From Cytophagales bacterium UBA2561 (GTDB taxonomy: Bacteria; Bacteroidota; Bacteroidia; Cytophagales; Thermoflexibacteraceae), in contig DDLX01000012.1 of assembly GCA_002340355.1 (NCBI GenBank), positions 292 through 19,834 of the forward strand: DNA of 19,543 nucleotides, written 5' to 3'. Shown piece by piece: positions 17,001-19,543 of the stretch (position 1 is the stretch's first letter; the number at the start of each line of letters is the position of its first letter). Below the pieces are notes generated by a model, which worked only from the letters and a program-made list of their open reading frames with translations, did not search any database and was not told the DNA's origin. Both the position numbers and the translations under genes were made by a program.

Positions 17001-19543
17001 AATGTATCAGGTAAAGGATGGTGAACTAGAGTTATCTTATGACCAGTTACCTGTACGAGAAGATACTAGGTTAATTATTCCTAATCAAGATGGAGCATAT
17101 AATTTAGGACAAGATTTTACCATCGAATTTAATATTTTTGGAGCGAACCGATTTGCACATAATACTAAATCAGAATGTCATAATTATCCTACGGCTTCTT
17201 GTTTAGCCCCTTTAATTAGAATTGGAGATCCAACTCAGCCAACACAAGCATTTTATGTGGGACTACGAGATATTGATGAGCGAGCAGGAAAAGCCTATTA
17301 TGTCCATGTCGTCGTCTTTGACCAAGATGGGAATCTGATCATGGATGACAAAACTGGACACCATATTTCTACTTCACATGGAAGACTGAATGCCTGTGGT
17401 GAAGAACATTATTCTTTAGTTCGAAAAGCAAATACATTGAGTATCTGGAGAAATGGTATTCAGGTCGCTTCTACGGATAACTATAATGTGACTATTCCCC
17501 AAGAGGAAGATTGGATTATTGGAGGAGAAGATAAAGATGATGAATTTGCCAATCATTTTAAAGGTATTATACGTGACTTTAGGGTCTGGAATTATGCCTT
17601 AACCCCAGCCGACATCGAAACAAATCTAAACGATGTAAAGACCACACAAGGACTAGCTGGACGATGGAAACTTGAAAATAGTAGTACAGAAAATGATATT
17701 ACAGGAAAGAGTGCCATGAATAGTCAAGGTACTTTTGCACATTTACCTTTTGAATGCCTCAAAGAAGAAAAGGTATGTGTCAGAAATTCCTCACCAATGA
17801 TTTTGCCACTTGACCCCGAAGAACTCAAAAAACAATGTCGCGAAACGGCCCGCGAGATTGCCCGTATCAATGCGCAAAAGGTGATTGAAGAAGAACTCAA
17901 CGACCGCATTACTGAAAAACTCGTGGAGTATAAAAATTCGGCTTTTGGGGAGGCTACCGAAACCTTTACCGCTTCTTATATCACCAGCGAACATCATTTT
18001 ACGCTTTATTATTACGACCAAGCGGGGAGTTTAGTCCAAACTGTGCCACCTGCCGGGGTGAGTACAAGTGGTTCGGGTATTCATCGAAAAAACACCCTGT
18101 ATCGGTATAATTCCCTTGGGCAACCGATTTGGCAACAAACACCTGACGGCGGACGTACCGACTTCTATTACAATAAACGACAACAACTTCGATTTTCGCA
18201 AAATGCCGAGCAAAAACTACATGGACAGCTCTCTTATACCAAATACGACGGTCAAGAACGCATTACCGAAGTAGGTCAAATGCTCACCTTCGAGTGTAAC
18301 GGATTCCCTAAAGCGGATATGGATATAGAACGCATCCTGTGTCAAATTGATTATCCGAACTTCCCGACCTTTATGACCGCGCCTGAAAACTTTGTGAAGT
18401 ATCCTGCTCAGGACTATATTCAATTGACGCAAATTACGAAGACGTTTTATGATGAATCGGTCTATTATTTTGCCACCATTCGTCCCGAAGAACACACCAC
18501 CGCCTTCGCTACGGTCGATTATACCGATGAAAACGATACGCCGATTGACTTCATCGAAATTCGACAAGATAACCTCCGAGGGCGAGTGGCGGCCACGATG
18601 GTACTCAATGATATGGGCTTTATTTCGGCCTGGCACGAAGCGGATGCCTCCATTTGGGGAACCAGAGATAAATACGGTTTCTTAACCGTTCCGACTTTTA
18701 CGACAGGAGCGCGGACACTTTACTCCTACGATGAACATGGGAACGTCAAGCAGTTAGCCCAAATCTTACCTGGGCTGAAACGCCCTAAGTTTATTCACTA
18801 TGAATATGATTTGATTTCGGGGAATGTCAATTGTGTGTGGTATCAAAAATTCTTTGATAAGCACTTTCAATTTTGGGAAAAAGACCAGTTCATAGGCAAA
18901 AAAGACGATACCAAAGCTTGGAAAGACAATTTGCGAAAAGACCAATTTGCCCACCGTTATTTTTATGATGCCGATAACCGCATTACCCGTGTGCAAACCT
19001 CACGAGACGGAAAAATCTGGAATACCGATGCGAAATATCATTACTACGCCCACGGCTCATTAGCACGGGTGGAATTAGGGGAATTTAATGTCCAAGGATT
19101 AGATTATTACTATAATTTACAGGGTTGGATTAAGGGCGTGAATACGTTGGGTGGACAAGACATTGGCAAAGATGCCCAAAGTGGGATTAATGAAAATGTC
19201 TCCCAAGATGCCTTTGCCTATCAGTTGAATTATTTTGCGGGGGATTATCGGTCGATTCAGGGAGCCAGTACCACGACTGCGCCGATGACATCGCTGTACA
19301 ATGGCAATATTGGCGCGATGCTCACCGACCTGAAAACCAAAGGCGGGGAAAATGTGGCGAAATATAATTATGACCAATTGAATCGGATTAAGAGTGCCAC
19401 CAGTCCAGCTTTTGGCACCAATTACAGCTATGATGCGGATGGGAATTTACAGCAATTAAATCGAGATGGAGGCAGTATTAATTATACCTATGGCAAAGCC
19501 AATCAGTTAGACCGTGTGAATGGGAGTTTAAACATTGCCTACG
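14011..19543 (+). CDS. Rhs/YD-repeat protein, 3'-truncated by the window
   Basis: ATG lies one base after the gene 5 stop, and the frame stays open for 1844 codons to the window end. The leader FISRLITTYVWIFLFFLGTN ends at F-A-Q/G (about residue 31). The order that follows is: a strand region to about residue 170; an FN3-like domain (about 14540-14790); the conserved N-terminal Rhs region with ITYYDEALRARQTRTF, YDYEGRAALQILPFPV, GFPFTQTLFLNDNTGRVKEQ and DPNGQVSITYTDQEGRTIA (about 14900-15540); an HCxxCxxC cluster (15973-15996); a helical region; a LamG-like domain (about 16972-17640); a charged helix (DPEELKKQCRETAREIARIN); then the Rhs core from LYYYDQAGSLVQTVPPAGV (residue about 1332) with YD repeats at 18100, 18724, 18955 and 19363 onwards. 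Rhs cores form shells around a variable C-terminal payload, which would lie beyond base 19543. GC content rises from about 17.8 kb. Confidence 0.9.
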   Translation, partial: MKNKGNFISRLITTYVWIFLFFLGTNTIFAQGKESVLHKRAVYVLDNSTSQYTLNADYEGTYTIVVKLEYAPLQYGETSTAWTCEVGGSINGNPLDLNIESKGHTNDQYFLDAQYFENQLTDKVAITGLNVNVTGPGNPSFPHLIIEMYEKPTQTLNPTLFTKVTVSKHQPAAITPEAHLVWNYIEAGAKYDIEYVYIDQYDISFTAGITNPFTHKEPIRLTVPDQHYELPLTFPEGDIYFRVRAISFDAQGNRIVGSWQETDTDNGSNPLVITSTGFETDKNWQVVKAFAEDGKEKQVITYYDEALRARQTRTFLNTKINDNTDHITLVAENKYDYEGRAALQILPFPVRGKNLNYQANLNVFKENATTNTVKKSAFDNGGTGTLPLNTKTGAAQYYSANNNIGGHHRDYIPEAQGFPFTQTLFLNDNTGRVKEQTGVGNTFQFGTDHTTKYAYGTPQREELVRLFGEGNVGKVSRYKKMLATDPNGQVSITYTDQEGRTIATALAGEVPDNLLALDSYNPQFITVNLTNHTEVDPHTGAKMVQTTLMNTTPNQEYDFVYEVTPKFGFAYQLIMTLEDPDKQVVWEENHTITFTTTIQEKVQLAEVGAYSLTKTLYLVPKNINEIRTQIENSGSFIQFKNSTITTYENSVDISHCEECESCDQEDRNQATSQATKGECESILLQINQQLDNPTLNCSFTTADEHPEYPLYEECKRHLSATRFEHQFSNDITTWQTAIDNGHNPNALWETDPFFANGLYGDGKKGRMEDLLRTHFKEQYQIFLAATPPDDFQTLISEIATNIGGDMDTPEGQWTYFLGAYNKIKKDLYKEGLENDGYQYFTDDADDLCTAPIVQDPTQVFEETDQLETQQDWEDYKQQKIDAYIPNEETQQVARWMNTLEQKCPDLENPTYATQRNDIEALLYDYYTIDQFSPGNFRFDLSQSSPYLDQVQDILASIGCSDALYQASLQSVACEVFETEIGNTIPKGSFGFGLNDPSMYQVKDGELELSYDQLPVREDTRLIIPNQDGAYNLGQDFTIEFNIFGANRFAHNTKSECHNYPTASCLAPLIRIGDPTQPTQAFYVGLRDIDERAGKAYYVHVVVFDQDGNLIMDDKTGHHISTSHGRLNACGEEHYSLVRKANTLSIWRNGIQVASTDNYNVTIPQEEDWIIGGEDKDDEFANHFKGIIRDFRVWNYALTPADIETNLNDVKTTQGLAGRWKLENSSTENDITGKSAMNSQGTFAHLPFECLKEEKVCVRNSSPMILPLDPEELKKQCRETAREIARINAQKVIEEELNDRITEKLVEYKNSAFGEATETFTASYITSEHHFTLYYYDQAGSLVQTVPPAGVSTSGSGIHRKNTLYRYNSLGQPIWQQTPDGGRTDFYYNKRQQLRFSQNAEQKLHGQLSYTKYDGQERITEVGQMLTFECNGFPKADMDIERILCQIDYPNFPTFMTAPENFVKYPAQDYIQLTQITKTFYDESVYYFATIRPEEHTTAFATVDYTDENDTPIDFIEIRQDNLRGRVAATMVLNDMGFISAWHEADASIWGTRDKYGFLTVPTFTTGARTLYSYDEHGNVKQLAQILPGLKRPKFIHYEYDLISGNVNCVWYQKFFDKHFQFWEKDQFIGKKDDTKAWKDNLRKDQFAHRYFYDADNRITRVQTSRDGKIWNTDAKYHYYAHGSLARVELGEFNVQGLDYYYNLQGWIKGVNTLGGQDIGKDAQSGINENVSQDAFAYQLNYFAGDYRSIQGASTTTAPMTSLYNGNIGAMLTDLKTKGGENVAKYNYDQLNRIKSATSPAFGTNYSYDADGNLQQLNRDGGSINYTYGKANQLDRVNGSLNIAY
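16972..17640 (+). other. LamG/concanavalin-like domain in gene 6
   Basis: It runs from a FGFGLNDPSMYQVKDGELEL strand through YNLGQDFTIEFNIFGAN, LSIWRNGIQVASTDN and WIIGGEDKDDE to GIIRDFRVWNYALTPADIE, which is the characteristic end of LamG_3-type domains. It lies just upstream of the conserved helix that precedes the Rhs core, in AT-rich DNA unlike the core itself. Confidence 0.75.
18007..19543 (+). other. Rhs/YD-repeat core (partial)
   Basis: Successive YD-type repeats: YYYDQAGSLVQTVPP, YRYNSLGQPIWQQTPDGG, LYSYDEHGNVKQLAQ, YFYDADNRITRVQTSRDGK, YYYNLQGWIKGVNTL, YNYDQLNRIKSATSPAFG and YSYDADGNLQQLNRDGG. The VELGEFNVQGLDYYYNLQGW stretch is one I recall as nearly invariant in Bacteroidota Rhs proteins. 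The C-terminal cleavage motif and payload are not within the window. Confidence 0.85.

Noticed and set aside
18217..18636. 139-codon open frame on the minus strand
   Set aside because: It lies entirely within the Rhs gene, has no leader or recognisable motif, and its length is explained by the higher GC of this part of the core.

Overview
The window is low-GC DNA holding six consecutive plus-strand genes with almost no intergenic space (junctions of at most 24 bp), so it reads as one operon. The first and last genes run off the window edges. Signal peptides of Bacteroidota type, Ig-like modules of the 'WSNGE...ITVTEEGYY' kind, a SpvB-like entry motif and a Bacteroidota-style Rhs/YD-repeat protein point to a Bacteroidota member, probably of the Cytophagia or Saprospiria type. 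The species cannot be named from sequence alone. No rRNA, tRNA, transposase, CRISPR array or clear terminator was seen, and any promoter must lie upstream of base 1.

Layout. (1) 2-2959: 5'-truncated protein made of six tandem FN3-like modules, Ig-like modules and a conserved C-terminal region. (2) 2964-3530: small lipoprotein. (3) 3554-8488: 1644-aa SpvB-like protein with a cysteine-rich tail. (4) 8499-13298: about 1600-aa exported protein with a duplicated ~310-aa module, a LamG-like domain, a His/Cys cluster, a second lectin-like domain and a C-terminal half ending in a YD-type motif. (5) 13323-14009: small exported protein, possibly LolA-like. (6) 14011 to beyond the end: large exported Rhs protein with an FN3-like N-terminus, a LamG-like domain and an Rhs core that is still open at base 19543.

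How they may work together (inference). All products that show an N-terminus carry an export signal, so this looks like an operon for a large cell-surface or secreted assembly. The SpvB-like plus Rhs combination recalls the TcB/TcC cocoon of ABC toxins, in which a variable C-terminal toxin is encapsulated. If a toxin and immunity gene exist here they lie 3' of the window. The most notable point is that genes 3 and 4 look like two halves of what I recall as one continuous polypeptide in related Bacteroidota, separated here by a new signal peptide and about 3.5 kb of adhesin/lectin-like sequence. Gene 6 is also a mosaic, with a clear rise in GC exactly where the conserved Rhs core begins (about 17.8 kb).
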